DNA of 64,000 nt from Methanococcus voltae PS (GCF_024807035.1 NZ_JANUCQ010000005.1:1-64000); one strand, 5' to 3'; counted from the first letter of the stretch, positions 9,621 to 19,428 are shown. A program made the numbers and translations. Notes: generated by a model from the letters alone, not told the origin.

Positions 9621-9867
9621 GATTTCACCATAAAATTGATTAAATACATTTATACGTTCATACGCTCATTAAGTTATAAAGTTATAAAGTTTGATTATAA
9701 ATTTATAAATTTTAAGTTGTATCAATTAAAATAGTAGCATATCATTTAAATAATTATCAGTGTAAATTATTGATAAAATTGATAAAATTGGCAGAACCAT
9801 ATAAAAATAGTTATATAATATGATAAATAGATAAATAATCCATAAAATTATTAAAATCGGTGTAAAA

Positions 9868-11031
9868 ATGTCAAATTTAAGAGCATTAAGAGCAAGATTA
9901 AGAGATTTTGTAGAAACTGAAGAGGGTTATTTTGCAGTTAATACCTACCAACACCCAAACGACAGAATAATAGCATTTTTAAGATACATTAATTTAAATA
10001 AACTATCAAAAGTTACGAATAAAGAAATTGACGAGTTATTGACGATATATAACTTAAATAAGGACGATGTACGAATTAAATTAGATGAAAACGGAAATGA
10101 GTTAAAATTTATTAAGGTAGCAGATTCGAAAACTGCATACGATATCTTACAACAAAATTATCCAAGATATGTTTATTATGATAGTGTAAACGACGTATTG
10201 TTGCACGCTATACCTTACGCCGATATAAAACAGATTATAAGTCCAAAAGATAGATTAATGGAAATAATAAACAATCCAAAGACTCCATTAGAAGAAAAAT
10301 GTAAAAAATTAGCTGAAAAGTTAAAAGAATGTGGTAAAAAGAATAATTTACCTATTGATTTTAATAATATGGGAGTTTCTGGCTCCACCATACCAAAACT
10401 TAACAATGAAGGTTCGGACATTGATTTTGTAATCTACGGTATGAAATATCACAAAATGGCAAGGAAAATCTTAGAAAAATGCTTTGAAGACGAAGAAATT
10501 CCTGAAATAACCCCCCTATCTGAAAATTTCTGGAAAAAAGCATATACTAAAAGAATTAAAGACGATACTCTTGGTTACGATGAATTTGTATGGCACGAAT
10601 TAAGAAAATACAATCGTGGCTCCATATGTGGAACAATGTTTGATTTATTGGCTACAAGAGAATGGGACGAAATAAACGATAATTACGGCGATAAATCCTA
10701 TAAAAATAATGGTTTCATTGAAATAAATGCCAAAGTAAAGGATGATGACTATATGTTTGATAATCCAGCTACTTATTCTCTTGAAAACGTAGAAATAACG
10801 GGATATGACGGAAATATAAATGTTAATGAAGTTACGGAAAATATGAAAAATTCCTTAAAAGAAGTAGTTTCTTTTACCCATACTTACGCAGGTCAATGTT
10901 TAAATGACGAAAATGTATCCATTAGGGGTAAATTAGAATCCGTAGAATCTTCCAATTGTAAAAGTTACTATAGAATTGTCGTAGGAACTACAAGAGAAGC
11001 ATTTAACGAGTATATTAAATTAAATAAGTAA
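9868..11031 (+). CDS. Predicted nucleotidyltransferase, COG1665 type
   Basis: A 387-residue protein with a polymerase-beta-type nucleotidyltransferase core: the GVSGSTIPKLNNEGSDIDFVIYG region (split residues near 170-192) contains the GS...D-x-D signature expected to bind metal and nucleotide. The family is found in archaea, mainly methanogens; the substrate is unknown. The N-terminal 140 residues (LRALRARLRDFVETEEGY...) precede this core. The ATG follows GGTGTAAAA. It is divergent from the GTPase gene and convergent with the flavoprotein gene, so it is a single-gene unit. Confidence 0.75.
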   Translation: MSNLRALRARLRDFVETEEGYFAVNTYQHPNDRIIAFLRYINLNKLSKVTNKEIDELLTIYNLNKDDVRIKLDENGNELKFIKVADSKTAYDILQQNYPRYVYYDSVNDVLLHAIPYADIKQIISPKDRLMEIINNPKTPLEEKCKKLAEKLKECGKKNNLPIDFNNMGVSGSTIPKLNNEGSDIDFVIYGMKYHKMARKILEKCFEDEEIPEITPLSENFWKKAYTKRIKDDTLGYDEFVWHELRKYNRGSICGTMFDLLATREWDEINDNYGDKSYKNNGFIEINAKVKDDDYMFDNPATYSLENVEITGYDGNINVNEVTENMKNSLKEVVSFTHTYAGQCLNDENVSIRGKLESVESSNCKSYYRIVVGTTREAFNEYIKLNK

Positions 11032-11123
11032 ATACTTTTAAAATAAAATAAAAATAAAAAAATAGCATATTTTTATTTATTAATTCTATTATTTTAGTTT
11101 TTCTATTTTATTAATTTATTATT

Positions 11124-12341
11124 TTAATTATGGTCCTTTTTTCTATCAATTTCTTTCAACAAAGGCGGGAATGGGTCAGATGTTGGAAATATGTTGTAAA
11201 AATGACTGTAGTCCCCACTTCCTTTGAGATATTGTAAAAAGTAAGGTGCAACTTCATTCGGTGAACCCATAGTAACGCCCCCTACGACCTTTCCATCCTC
11301 AAAATAAACTCTATTAAAGCCCCGATACTTTTCAAAGTAAGCACCATGTACATTTCCGGTTTTTATCTCCCTATAATCGTTAGTTTGAGTTCCAATAATC
11401 CCTAATGGTATTTTTAAACGTATTACCTCCATATACGGGATTGGTCTTAATTTAACCAATGGCTCTTTTGTTATATCGTTATGTATGTTAATCGCAACGA
11501 TAGCACCTTGTCTTGCAGAAATAGGAGTGTTACTCCTACCTATAGCGTCACCACAAGCGTATATATTTTCAACGTCGCAACGAACCCTTAAATTACTATT
11601 CACACTGAAAGGTCGAGTCCCCCCAAATGCTATTAAATTGTACACATTTTCATCGTTTAATAACTCTTTAGTTTTGTTTTCGTCTTTTAGTATGTTAAAA
11701 TTAATTATATGGTTTAAAACGTACTTTCTAACGTCCTGGTCTGTGATACGTTTTAATATGTTAGAACGTACGTACGTACTGACTTCAGTACCTAGTGAAG
11801 AAAATACGGACGAAATTTCCGAAGCAGATATTCCACCACCGATTACGACCATTTTTTCAGGTAATTCTTTTAATTTAACCAAATCTGAGTATTTATTGCA
11901 TATTATTTCCTCATAAATGCTTGGATATTCCATACCTGTGGCATAAACTACATAATCGTAGTTTTGCTCTTGCTCTTTTTCAAATCGTTTATATATTACA
12001 TTTATACCTTCTTTTTTTAATTTTTCAAAACTATTTCTTCTAATGCCAGAATGAACTTCATCTATTTTTTTGTTTAATGTTTCAAGGCTCATAAAGTCAT
12101 TTAATTTATATTTATCTTTATCCTGTCCATTAAATCCTTTAACTTCGTTTAGTCTATCGATTGAATCAGAAATTTCTTTGAGTGCATTTATGTATTTACA
12201 TCCATAGTTTAAACAGAGACCCCCCAATTTATCTTTTTCATATAAATCTACAGATATTCCCATTCTAGAAAGCTTTTTGGCACAAGAGGAACCTGCAGGA
12301 CCTGCACCTACTATTGCCACTGTTACATTTGATAAATCCAT
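11124..12341 (-). CDS. FAD-dependent pyridine nucleotide-disulfide oxidoreductase family protein
   Basis: A 405-residue flavoprotein. VAIVGAGPAGSSCAKKL at the N-terminus is the FAD-binding Rossmann loop; GGLCLNYGCKYINAL near residue 42 resembles the GGTC..GC redox-disulfide region of the family, with two Cys spaced CLNYGC; MVVIGGGISASEISS near residue 170 is the second dinucleotide-binding loop; and NIYACGDAIG near residue 262 is the typical FAD-contact motif. The electron donor and acceptor are unknown. The start was placed at the ATG at 12341, behind GGGGGTTATT, rather than a TTG four codons upstream. The upstream region contains a 7-copy 11-bp tandem repeat. Confidence 0.8.
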   Translation of the reverse strand: MDLSNVTVAIVGAGPAGSSCAKKLSRMGISVDLYEKDKLGGLCLNYGCKYINALKEISDSIDRLNEVKGFNGQDKDKYKLNDFMSLETLNKKIDEVHSGIRRNSFEKLKKEGINVIYKRFEKEQEQNYDYVVYATGMEYPSIYEEIICNKYSDLVKLKELPEKMVVIGGGISASEISSVFSSLGTEVSTYVRSNILKRITDQDVRKYVLNHIINFNILKDENKTKELLNDENVYNLIAFGGTRPFSVNSNLRVRCDVENIYACGDAIGRSNTPISARQGAIVAINIHNDITKEPLVKLRPIPYMEVIRLKIPLGIIGTQTNDYREIKTGNVHGAYFEKYRGFNRVYFEDGKVVGGVTMGSPNEVAPYFLQYLKGSGDYSHFYNIFPTSDPFPPLLKEIDRKKDHN

Positions 12342-12683
12342 AATAACCCCCAATATGAATTTTTTATATAATTATTTTATAGTTATTTTATAATTATTTT
12401 ATAATTATTTTATAGTTATTTTATAGTTATTTTATAATTATTTTATAGCTATCTTATTTTTTATTTATTATACTTTTATTTTTAGTTAGCAATAGTAATT
12501 ATGTTGAAATAGATTTATAAATCATATGATGAAATAAAATATAATTTAAAATATGACATAATATAAAGTAATATAAAGTAATATACAATATTATATCGAT
12601 ATATGAATACGATAACAATATATGATTATAAATTAATTTAAACTCTTATTTAATTAAATAATTAAATTTATGGTACGATTATT
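12342..12683. other. Intergenic region between divergent flavoprotein gene and selB
   Basis: No coding frame is seen. The left part is a tandem repeat described separately; the right part is AT-rich with several TATA-like stretches (ATATAAAGTAATATAAAG near 12560-12585) that could serve selB. Confidence 0.6.
12372..12448. repeat. 11-bp AT tandem repeat, about 7 copies
   Basis: The unit TTATTTTATAR is repeated head to tail about seven times with only A/G variation at the last base. It lies 31 bases upstream of the flavoprotein start. Confidence 0.85.
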
Positions 12684-14252
12684 ATGGCGGATTTATCAAA
12701 AGAATTAAACGAATTAAAAGACTTAAAAGATTTAAAAGACTTAAAAAACATTAATTTAGGAATTTTTGGACACATAGACCACGGAAAAACTACTTTATCA
12801 GGCGTATTAACTGAAATAGCTTCTACTTCTTCACTAGATAAGTTACCCGAATCCCAAAAGCGAGGAATAACCATAGATATGGGATTTTCATCATTTAACT
12901 TAATGAAGGAAGAAACAAACCAAAATTACATGGTTACGCTTGTTGATGCTCCGGGGCACGCCGATTTAATCAAAACTGTTGTTAGTGCTGCAGACATAAT
13001 TGATATTGCACTAATAGTGGTGGATGCAAAAGAAGGGCCAAAAACACAAACTGGAGAGCATTTACTCATATTAGATAACTTTAAAATACCTACAATCGTG
13101 GTTATTACGAAAATAGATAACGCAAATAATGACGAAATCGCACAGACAAAGTTATTTATGAATTCCATACTTGGTTCAACTCAGAATTTGAAAAATAGCG
13201 AAATTTTGGAAATTTCCGCAAAAAGTAATATTGGAATCGATAATTTGAAAAATTCAATAATGGAAAACTTATTAAAACTTGAAAAGGAAAATAAACTCAA
13301 TAGAAACATAGATAATTACTTTAAAATGCCTTTAGACCACGCATTTCCAATTAAAGGAGCGGGAACTGTTGTAACAGGAACCATAAACAAAGGGATTGTT
13401 AAAGTTGGCGATGAATTACAGATATTGCCTATAAATATGGAAACAAAAGTAAGAAGTATTCAAAGGTTTAAAAAGAGCGTCGAACATGCAGAAGCCGGCG
13501 ACCGTGTTGGTATGGCACTACAAAACGTAGAAGCTAAGCAAATATACAGAGGTTGTATATTAACTTCAAAAGATACCAAATTACAAATGGTAGATAAAAT
13601 AGTAGCTAAAGTAAAGATTTCAGATATATTTAGATATAATTTAACCCCAAAAATGACTGTACACCTTAATGTGGGAATGTTGACTGTTCCTGCGAAAGTA
13701 ATTACCTACAAAAAGGTTTTAGACCCTCAAAGTAATAAAGCCGAAAATTTAATCGTAAATCAAGTTAGTGCCGGTCAAGAATGCTACTGCTCATTTGAAC
13801 TCGATGATAAGGTACTCGCAGAAGCTGGGGACAGTATATTAATAACAAGGTTAGATTTGCCACCTACCACACTTAGAATTTGTGGTCACGGAACCGTAGA
13901 AAGTTTTGAGTCTTTAAAAGATTTGGATATTAAAAAAGAAGTTTTAAGAGACGGAATAGTTAGAATAGATAAAGGAAGAGTTAGCATTGAATATTTGGCA
14001 CCTTCAAAATCCAATGCGGAAAAACTAATCGGTGAAAAAGTCTACGTTATCGATAAATCAAAAAATATTGAAGAAGTTAAAAAATTATTATCTGAAAATG
14101 ATGTTATAGACTCTGAACGTCCGGAATATATTAAAGCTATTGGGAAGCTTAAAGGTACTTTTGGGACTAAAGGAGTGCTTGTAGCGGATTTTGACGCAGA
14201 TATTGGTAATAGGGACATTGTACTTTTGAAAAGGCTCAGAAGGTGGGGCTAA
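12684..14252 (+). CDS. selB: Selenocysteine-specific elongation factor SelB
   Basis: SelB is the EF-Tu-like GTPase that delivers selenocysteinyl-tRNA to UGA codons. Visible are GHIDHGKTTL (G1) near residue 29, the RGITIDMGF switch region near 59, DAPGH (G3) near 89, and TKID (G4) near 142, then EF-Tu-like beta-barrel domains and a C-terminal domain ending in LLKRLRRWG. Isofunctional EF1A is excluded by the RGITIDMGF and SelB-like domain order. The 522-residue length is somewhat long for archaeal SelB; part of this is an N-terminal LKD tandem repeat (9-bp units) ahead of the GTPase domain. The stop codon directly abuts the ATG of mevalonate kinase, so the two are co-transcribed. Confidence 0.93.
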   Translation: MADLSKELNELKDLKDLKDLKNINLGIFGHIDHGKTTLSGVLTEIASTSSLDKLPESQKRGITIDMGFSSFNLMKEETNQNYMVTLVDAPGHADLIKTVVSAADIIDIALIVVDAKEGPKTQTGEHLLILDNFKIPTIVVITKIDNANNDEIAQTKLFMNSILGSTQNLKNSEILEISAKSNIGIDNLKNSIMENLLKLEKENKLNRNIDNYFKMPLDHAFPIKGAGTVVTGTINKGIVKVGDELQILPINMETKVRSIQRFKKSVEHAEAGDRVGMALQNVEAKQIYRGCILTSKDTKLQMVDKIVAKVKISDIFRYNLTPKMTVHLNVGMLTVPAKVITYKKVLDPQSNKAENLIVNQVSAGQECYCSFELDDKVLAEAGDSILITRLDLPPTTLRICGHGTVESFESLKDLDIKKEVLRDGIVRIDKGRVSIEYLAPSKSNAEKLIGEKVYVIDKSKNIEEVKKLLSENDVIDSERPEYIKAIGKLKGTFGTKGVLVADFDADIGNRDIVLLKRLRRWG

Positions 14253-15353
14253 ATGAAAAATAATGATTTTAATGGCAATTATGATTGTAATTCGGATTGT
14301 AATTGTATTTTAGAACAAAGCCCTTCAAAAATAATTTTATTCGGAGAGCATGCTGTTGTAGATGGTTATCCTGCTATCTCAATGGCAATCGATTTAAAAA
14401 CACACGGTACTATCAAAAAATTAGAATCCAAAAAAATTAAAGTAAATTTGGAAGATTTAAACGAAGAAATTGAAATTAATATCGAAACAGAAGAAGAAAT
14501 AAGAAATTTTTTAAGTTTAGATATTAATACAATTGATAAAAACGTTAAATATGTAGTTTGTGCAATCAAAAATACTTTAAACTATTTAAATGAAAATACC
14601 AATCCTGATGTAAATATCAATGATTTAATTGTACCCTTTGAATTAACATTACATTCTGAAACGCCTGTTAGTTGTGGGCTAGGCTCTTCAGCTTCTGCAG
14701 TGTTAACAACTATCAAATTGGTATCTAAATTATTGGGTAGTGAATTATTAGTTAGATTACTACCAAGTGAAGATTTTACTTCATTATCCAATCTTGAAAT
14801 GGCAGAAATCGCTTATAGTGTAGAAAAAGAAATACAAGGTAGGGCAAGTATAACTGATACATATACCGTCTCTATGGGGGGTATTCTAGAGATAACCAAC
14901 AATGAGTATGACCCTAATAATTTAAATAATAAATTCGTTGAATTTATAAAAACCTGTAATTTCTTAATAGTTTACGTTGAAGAAAGAAGTAGAAAAACCG
15001 CTGAATTAGTGCAAGAAGTGGGAAATAACTCTAAAAAAGATGAAATATTTTCTAAAATTGGAGAAATAATTCTAAAATTAAAAACTTGCAACGATAAAGT
15101 AGAATTTGGAAATTTAATGGTGCAAAACCATAATTTATTAAAAGAATTGAATATATCTACGGAAAAAATTGACCAAGTCATAGAATTGGGCTCTAAATAT
15201 GGATTAGGTGCTAAATTAACCGGTGCAGGTGGCGGCGGTTGTGCAATAATTCTTTTGGATGACGATTCGCTTCATAAAAAAGAATTGATAGATAATCTTA
15301 AAAAAATATCTGTTAAAGGAATTTTTGAATGCAAAATGTACTTAGAATCATAA
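14253..15353 (+). CDS. mvk: Mevalonate kinase
   Basis: Mevalonate kinase phosphorylates mevalonate for archaeal isoprenoid lipid synthesis. It is a GHMP kinase of 366 residues: SKIILFGEHAVVDGYPAIS near residue 25 is the family N-terminal motif; VSCGLGSSASAVLTT near residue 135 is the ATP-binding glycine loop; and GAKLTGAGGGGCAI near residue 325 is the third GHMP motif. The ATG begins right after the selB stop, with AAGGTGGGG inside the end of selB as ribosome site, so translation of the two is probably coupled. The first 20 residues are Asn/Asp/Cys-rich and precede the conserved domain. Confidence 0.93.
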   Translation: MKNNDFNGNYDCNSDCNCILEQSPSKIILFGEHAVVDGYPAISMAIDLKTHGTIKKLESKKIKVNLEDLNEEIEINIETEEEIRNFLSLDINTIDKNVKYVVCAIKNTLNYLNENTNPDVNINDLIVPFELTLHSETPVSCGLGSSASAVLTTIKLVSKLLGSELLVRLLPSEDFTSLSNLEMAEIAYSVEKEIQGRASITDTYTVSMGGILEITNNEYDPNNLNNKFVEFIKTCNFLIVYVEERSRKTAELVQEVGNNSKKDEIFSKIGEIILKLKTCNDKVEFGNLMVQNHNLLKELNISTEKIDQVIELGSKYGLGAKLTGAGGGGCAIILLDDDSLHKKELIDNLKKISVKGIFECKMYLES

Positions 15354-15404
15354 ATGCTAGTTAATAAAAATAAAGAATTTTTTTTATTTCTTATTTTATT
15401 TTTA
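15354..15404. terminator. T-rich tract between convergent mvk and DtxR-family genes
   Basis: The short convergent interval has a run of eight T on the plus strand (about 15379-15386) and further T-rich runs, suitable as an archaeal U-tract terminator for mvk. Confidence 0.45.
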
Positions 15405-15833
15405 TTATTCCTTATTCTTTTCGTCAGGGAATGCTTTTTCGATTTTTTCGCCATGCGGACAAGTTGCGGGTTTTTTCATGTACACGTAGAGTCTTTCGAT
15501 TGTATCATCACTCATCGAGTGTTCTAATTTACAAGCTTCGTTACAAGCATCTTTTAAATCTACACCTAAGCAATCAACTAAAAAATGTTCTATAATTAAG
15601 TGCTTTCTTAATATTTTTCTTGCAATTAATTCGCCTTTTTCATCTAATTTTATCCCTACGTAAGGTTCATATATGATATAACCTTCGCTACTTAATTTTT
15701 TAGCCATACCTGTGACAGCGGCAGGCTTAACACCCAGTAAGTTTGCCAACTCTGTTGTTTTTACGGGTCTTTGCTCTTTTCGTGTAAATATATGAATATG
15801 TTCAAGATAATCTTCAATATTTGGAGAAACCAT
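15405..15833 (-). CDS. DtxR-family iron-dependent transcriptional regulator
   Basis: A 142-residue metalloregulator. Residues 1-60 form the winged helix (IEDYLEHIHIFTRKEQRPVK..., then ELANLLGVKPAAVTGMAKKL), and residues 60-140 the dimerisation/metal domain. EACKLEHSMSD near residue 103 keeps the Cys-X2-Glu-His pattern of iron-type DtxR/IdeR rather than the all-carboxylate pattern of MntR, suggesting Fe(II) sensing. It lacks the C-terminal SH3-like domain of long DtxR proteins. It is divergent from feoA, whose product is itself a FeoA/SH3-like domain. The start follows GGTGATTTA. Regulation of feoA and of itself is likely but inferred. Confidence 0.88.
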   Translation of the reverse strand: MVSPNIEDYLEHIHIFTRKEQRPVKTTELANLLGVKPAAVTGMAKKLSSEGYIIYEPYVGIKLDEKGELIARKILRKHLIIEHFLVDCLGVDLKDACNEACKLEHSMSDDTIERLYVYMKKPATCPHGEKIEKAFPDEKNKE

Positions 15834-16042
15834 TAAATCACCATTTTTATTATGATATCTATTTGAGTAATCTATTAGAGTACTAACTTAAAATTTATTT
15901 TTTAGATTGGGGCATCTTCGAGTAGTATAATGTTAATTATCATACGATTGGATATGTGCGTGAATAATATAGTTAATAATCTGAGTAATAACAAATGCTG
16001 AAATCATGTTACTTATATACATCTATCTTTTATAGTATTTAA

Positions 16043-16072
16043 AGGTTTAAACCAAATTAAAAATTTTAACCT
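16043..16072. promoter_or_regulatory. Candidate operator (AGGTTTAAACC ... TTTTAACCT)
   Basis: A perfect 10-bp palindrome GGTTTAAACC is followed 14 bases later by AACCT, forming an imperfect inverted pair AGGTT/AACCT with the first half. Location between a DtxR-type regulator and feoA makes it a candidate metal-responsive operator; no binding consensus can be proven from one site. Confidence 0.35.
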
Positions 16073-16095
16073 ACGTTAATTAAGTAACTTTAATT

Positions 16096-16106
16096 AAATA
16101 TATATA
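16096..16106 (+). promoter_or_regulatory. TATA-like element upstream of feoA
   Basis: AAATATATATA lies about 140 bases before the feoA start and just downstream of the candidate operator, which suits repression of feoA transcription. The transcription start is not known. Confidence 0.35.
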
Positions 16107-16243
16107 GTAGAAGATACATTGTATATTTAAGTTAGTTTAAATTATTTAATTATAATAAAAGTATTAAAGATTACTAAAATTATTATATTATTGAAATCAA
16201 CTAAATTAATATCCATAACTAATAAAACATCAAGGGTGATTTT

Positions 16244-16450
16244 ATGGAAAGTATTTTATCAAAAAACCCAGGTTCATACACTGTATTAGAAGTAAACGGT
16301 GGAGCTTGTAGAAAATTTTACGAACTCGGTATTATTCCAGGATGTAAATTGACCGTATTAAATAAAAGTCAAGGTCCTTTATTAGTTAGAATAGGAAACA
16401 GTAAAATAGCTATTGGTCGAGGAATGGCTGATAAAATCCTTGTAAAATAA
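16244..16450 (+). CDS. feoA: FeoA-domain protein
   Basis: A 68-residue SH3-like FeoA domain: PGSYTVLEVNGGACRKFYEL, GIIPGCKLTVLNK, GPLLVRIGNSKIAIGRGMADKILV. FeoA proteins are small cytosolic partners of the ferrous iron transporter FeoB. No feoB gene lies next to it; the following gene is on the other strand. The start follows AAGGGTGATTTT. The divergent DtxR-type gene is the likely regulator. It could alternatively act as a separate SH3-like accessory domain of that regulator. Confidence 0.88.
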   Translation: MESILSKNPGSYTVLEVNGGACRKFYELGIIPGCKLTVLNKSQGPLLVRIGNSKIAIGRGMADKILVK

Positions 16451-16505
16451 TAAAATATAGCTAAAAATAAAAAAATTTAAGCTTAATTTTTAAAACTTTA
16501 GAATT

Positions 16506-17432
16506 TTAAAATTCTAAAATCTCATAGATATGATTGATTTCCCCTGACATTATATCTATTTTTTGCTCTTTTGTCATTTCATTACCTTTATTAAATAATA
16601 GGTCATTTAATTCTAAAATAATTGAACTTTTGTAATTATATTTATAGACTAAATCATACAGAGATTTTTCAAATAATGATTTATAAGGTTCCTCGGAATG
16701 TATCAAAGAATAATGCTCTGATTTTTTAGAATCTAAACCTGAAATGTGAATATTAGAAATTTTTGAAGTATCAACTTTTCTTAAAAATTCTGCCACGTCA
16801 GCATTTGCGTGCACAAAATCAAGTGTAAACCTTAATTTTTCGTATTTACCCAAATAATAGTTTATTTCTTCGGGTGTTTTACATAGTTTATTCAATAACT
16901 TCGGTGAATTCTCAATAGATAGTACTATTTCCTTTTTTATTAATTCGTCAACTTGTTGAACAGATTCTAATTCACTATATTCTATATATTCGTTAAATTT
17001 AGAACAAAGCCTTATATAATTAGTTAAATATGCGTATTCTTCATTAATACGGGGTAATCTTTTAGCACTTCGTTGACCCGCATGGAAAACCATGTGTTTT
17101 GCGCCATAAAATTTTGCAACGTGTAAAGCCCAAAAAGTTTCCTCCAAGGTGATATTCCGGAGATTTTCATTTGTAGACGCAGGATTTAACTCTAAATAAG
17201 GTGAATGTATACTTAAATAATCTATTTTACTCATTTCTTTTTTTAAATTTCTCAAATAGTCTTCATCATACCTATTTTTCCAAAATTCCGGATTTTCTAC
17301 GACAAATTCAAAACATGATAGCCCCAATTCCTTAACGGTGTCTATTATCTCTTCTATAGGATATTCCCAAAAAAATAACGATGTAACCCCAATACAAGGT
17401 CTTAAGCGTTTCGATTTTATTAATTCAGACAT
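16506..17432 (-). CDS. Sugar phosphate isomerase/epimerase-like TIM-barrel protein
   Basis: A 308-residue protein of the xylose isomerase-like/AP-endonuclease-2 superfamily. Metal-ligand-type positions are visible as SIHSPY near residue 75, MVFHAGQRS near residue 114, SIENSP near residue 173, TLDFVHAN near residue 202, NIHISGLDS near residue 227 and IILELND near residue 270, spread along the barrel strands. Substrate is unknown; members include endonuclease IV, epimerases and uncharacterised methanogen proteins. The start follows GAGGGGTTAG. It is convergent with feoA, and same-strand nrpR lies about 190 bases upstream. Confidence 0.75.
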   Translation of the reverse strand: MSELIKSKRLRPCIGVTSLFFWEYPIEEIIDTVKELGLSCFEFVVENPEFWKNRYDEDYLRNLKKEMSKIDYLSIHSPYLELNPASTNENLRNITLEETFWALHVAKFYGAKHMVFHAGQRSAKRLPRINEEYAYLTNYIRLCSKFNEYIEYSELESVQQVDELIKKEIVLSIENSPKLLNKLCKTPEEINYYLGKYEKLRFTLDFVHANADVAEFLRKVDTSKISNIHISGLDSKKSEHYSLIHSEEPYKSLFEKSLYDLVYKYNYKSSIILELNDLLFNKGNEMTKEQKIDIMSGEINHIYEILEF

Positions 17433-17619
17433 CTAACCCCTCTTCAGTGTCTTTAATATAATACATTAATAATTTCTGTAATATGTAAAATTCATATCTT
17501 GTAGTATAATATATGAAAAATAGGCAATATATAACTTATGAAATTTAATACAACATTAAAAATAAAAATAAAAATAAAATATGATGTTAAAATATTAAAA
17601 ATAAAATTAAAAAAGCTGA

Positions 17620-19428
17620 TTATAAAATTAAGTCATAATCGTCTAATTCTGAATAATCCATTATTCTATAATGTGTTTCAATTTTTACAGGTATTTTATT
17701 AACATTTAAGTATGCAAATGGATTTGTGCCCCCCAAAGTTACATATCCTAGCATTTCGCTTTCTACTCTTATACCGCACAAGTCATTGTTTGGTTTGCCA
17801 TATTCTAAAATCGAATTCCAACCTAAATCGTCGTAAATTTCTTCAATTTTTGATTTTGAGAACATTGGTACCTTTCTAATGCCTGCTAATAGGGTGGTTT
17901 TGCCATCCGATTTATCAAAAAATACCTCGTGAGGGTCTAAAGAAGTACCTTCGTAAGATATAGCTTCTATAAACCTCATTTCGGGTCTTTCTAATAAGCC
18001 TCCATAGTATGGAAGTACGGGGATTTGATTATTAAGAAGTATACCATCAAAAGTCAATGAGCAAATTGTATAAATATTTAAGAAACCATTTTTAACATCT
18101 TCTTCAATCTTTAATTTATTAGAAATCGATAAATCTTTTTTGTATACTTCTTTTAATAATTTTAAAACATCTTCTTCATTTTTTTCATTTTCGAGCTTAT
18201 TTAGCTGATTTAAATCTATTTTTGCCATATTTACAATAATTTGACCTGATTCATTCTTTATATCAAATTTTACTTCGTGCATCATCGAAATCATTTTTGA
18301 TAAAACGGGTTTGACGTTATAATCTTTTAAAACATTTAAACGTTTTAAATCTTCTATATTGCATATGTCATAACCCTTTGTAGTAGGTTTACCGTAGTTT
18401 TTAAACTTGTACTTGTTTAAAAAGTCGTCAGTAACTTCTATTGGTTCGATAATGTTTTCCTTAGGCACTGGAATTTTTGGATTGTCTATTATATTAGTAC
18501 TCGGATTAATTTCTAAGGCATAACCTAGCTCCACAGGTGGGCAAAGCGGAGTAAGACCGCCTATTAGAGCTACTCCTATCTCTTCATCGTTTAAATTTAT
18601 TCCCAGTATGTTATTTTCCCCGTAACATATAACAGATTTCAAATCATCTTTTTTCAAAAGCTGTTTAAAGTCATTCAACTTTGACTTTGGAATAACCCTA
18701 AAATTAGCAGGTATGTATCCTTCGCCATTTTCCATTACACCCAATACATCGGTCTTTTTTTGCATTATGAAAGCTATTAATGGGTCTACGGATGATTTTT
18801 TGAATTCAATGACACCTTTAAAGTTAACAGGCTCACCGTCTTCATATTTAACAACCCCGCCGTGTTTTGGCATAGGCATTATTCCATTTTTAATCAAATA
18901 ATTGTCAAAATTCACATTACACAGTGTTTCAACTTTTAATTTTGAAATATTGTTTGTTATTTCATTTGTCAATCCTTCCATTTTTAAATAATTTCCAGTG
19001 CTAAAACCTTTCATAAAACTAGATAAAATTAAATCTTTTAATTTATCAACGGTTTTATTCCCCAAGTTTATATCATTTGTATTATTTAAACTACCTTCTA
19101 AATCAAATATTCCTGTGTTTATAATTATTGTTTCTGGATAGTTATTTTTTATAATTTTATCATATATATTGGCGGAAACGGAACCTATACGGTGAGCTAC
19201 ATTAGCTTTTTGTAATTCTTCAGTTCCTTTTTCGGTTATAATCCTGCCGGAATAACCTACTCGCTTTGTTAGTTCTTCATCATCCATAGATTGTAAATGG
19301 TATCTAACCGCACGTTCTCCTATCTCGTATCCGCGTAATTTTAAATCTTCGGCTATTATTTTAGCCCCTATTGGTTTATCATATTTTGAGAGTAAATTCA
19401 AAATCGCAATATTTAGGTTTTTAGTCAT
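17620..19428 (-). CDS. nrpR: Nitrogen regulatory repressor NrpR
   Basis: NrpR represses nitrogen assimilation genes in methanogens and is released by 2-oxoglutarate. The N-terminal winged helix (residues 1-70: LLSKYDKPIGAKIIAEDLKL, then ERAVRYHLQSMDDEELTKRVG) is followed by two tandem NrpR (DUF128) domains, each with a GTSxDP-like motif: KSSVDPLIAF near residue 222 and EGTSLDPHEVF near residue 505, and with related openings MPKHGGVV and LPYYGGLL. At 602 residues it is longer than usual for Methanococcus; the extra length includes hydrophilic stretches near residues 110-125 and 405-430. The start follows AGGTGAGGGA. No perfect GGAA-N6-TTCC operator was seen in its upstream region. Confidence 0.92.
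   Translation of the reverse strand: MTKNLNIAILNLLSKYDKPIGAKIIAEDLKLRGYEIGERAVRYHLQSMDDEELTKRVGYSGRIITEKGTEELQKANVAHRIGSVSANIYDKIIKNNYPETIIINTGIFDLEGSLNNTNDINLGNKTVDKLKDLILSSFMKGFSTGNYLKMEGLTNEITNNISKLKVETLCNVNFDNYLIKNGIMPMPKHGGVVKYEDGEPVNFKGVIEFKKSSVDPLIAFIMQKKTDVLGVMENGEGYIPANFRVIPKSKLNDFKQLLKKDDLKSVICYGENNILGINLNDEEIGVALIGGLTPLCPPVELGYALEINPSTNIIDNPKIPVPKENIIEPIEVTDDFLNKYKFKNYGKPTTKGYDICNIEDLKRLNVLKDYNVKPVLSKMISMMHEVKFDIKNESGQIIVNMAKIDLNQLNKLENEKNEEDVLKLLKEVYKKDLSISNKLKIEEDVKNGFLNIYTICSLTFDGILLNNQIPVLPYYGGLLERPEMRFIEAISYEGTSLDPHEVFFDKSDGKTTLLAGIRKVPMFSKSKIEEIYDDLGWNSILEYGKPNNDLCGIRVESEMLGYVTLGGTNPFAYLNVNKIPVKIETHYRIMDYSELDDYDLIL

Larger units (their letters stand above)
15834..16243. other. 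Divergent control region between DtxR-type regulator and feoA
   Basis: 410 bases without a gene. It contains a GGTTTAAACC palindrome at 16044-16053, a matching AACCT at 16068-16072, and a TATA-like AAATATATATA at 16096-16106, listed separately. A slightly G/C-richer stretch near 15905-15960 has no recognisable RNA fold. Confidence 0.5.

Noticed and set aside
13208-13217. GGAAATTTCC as an NrpR operator
   Set aside because: Inside selB and with two instead of six spacer bases; the known NrpR operator needs GGAA-N6-TTCC.
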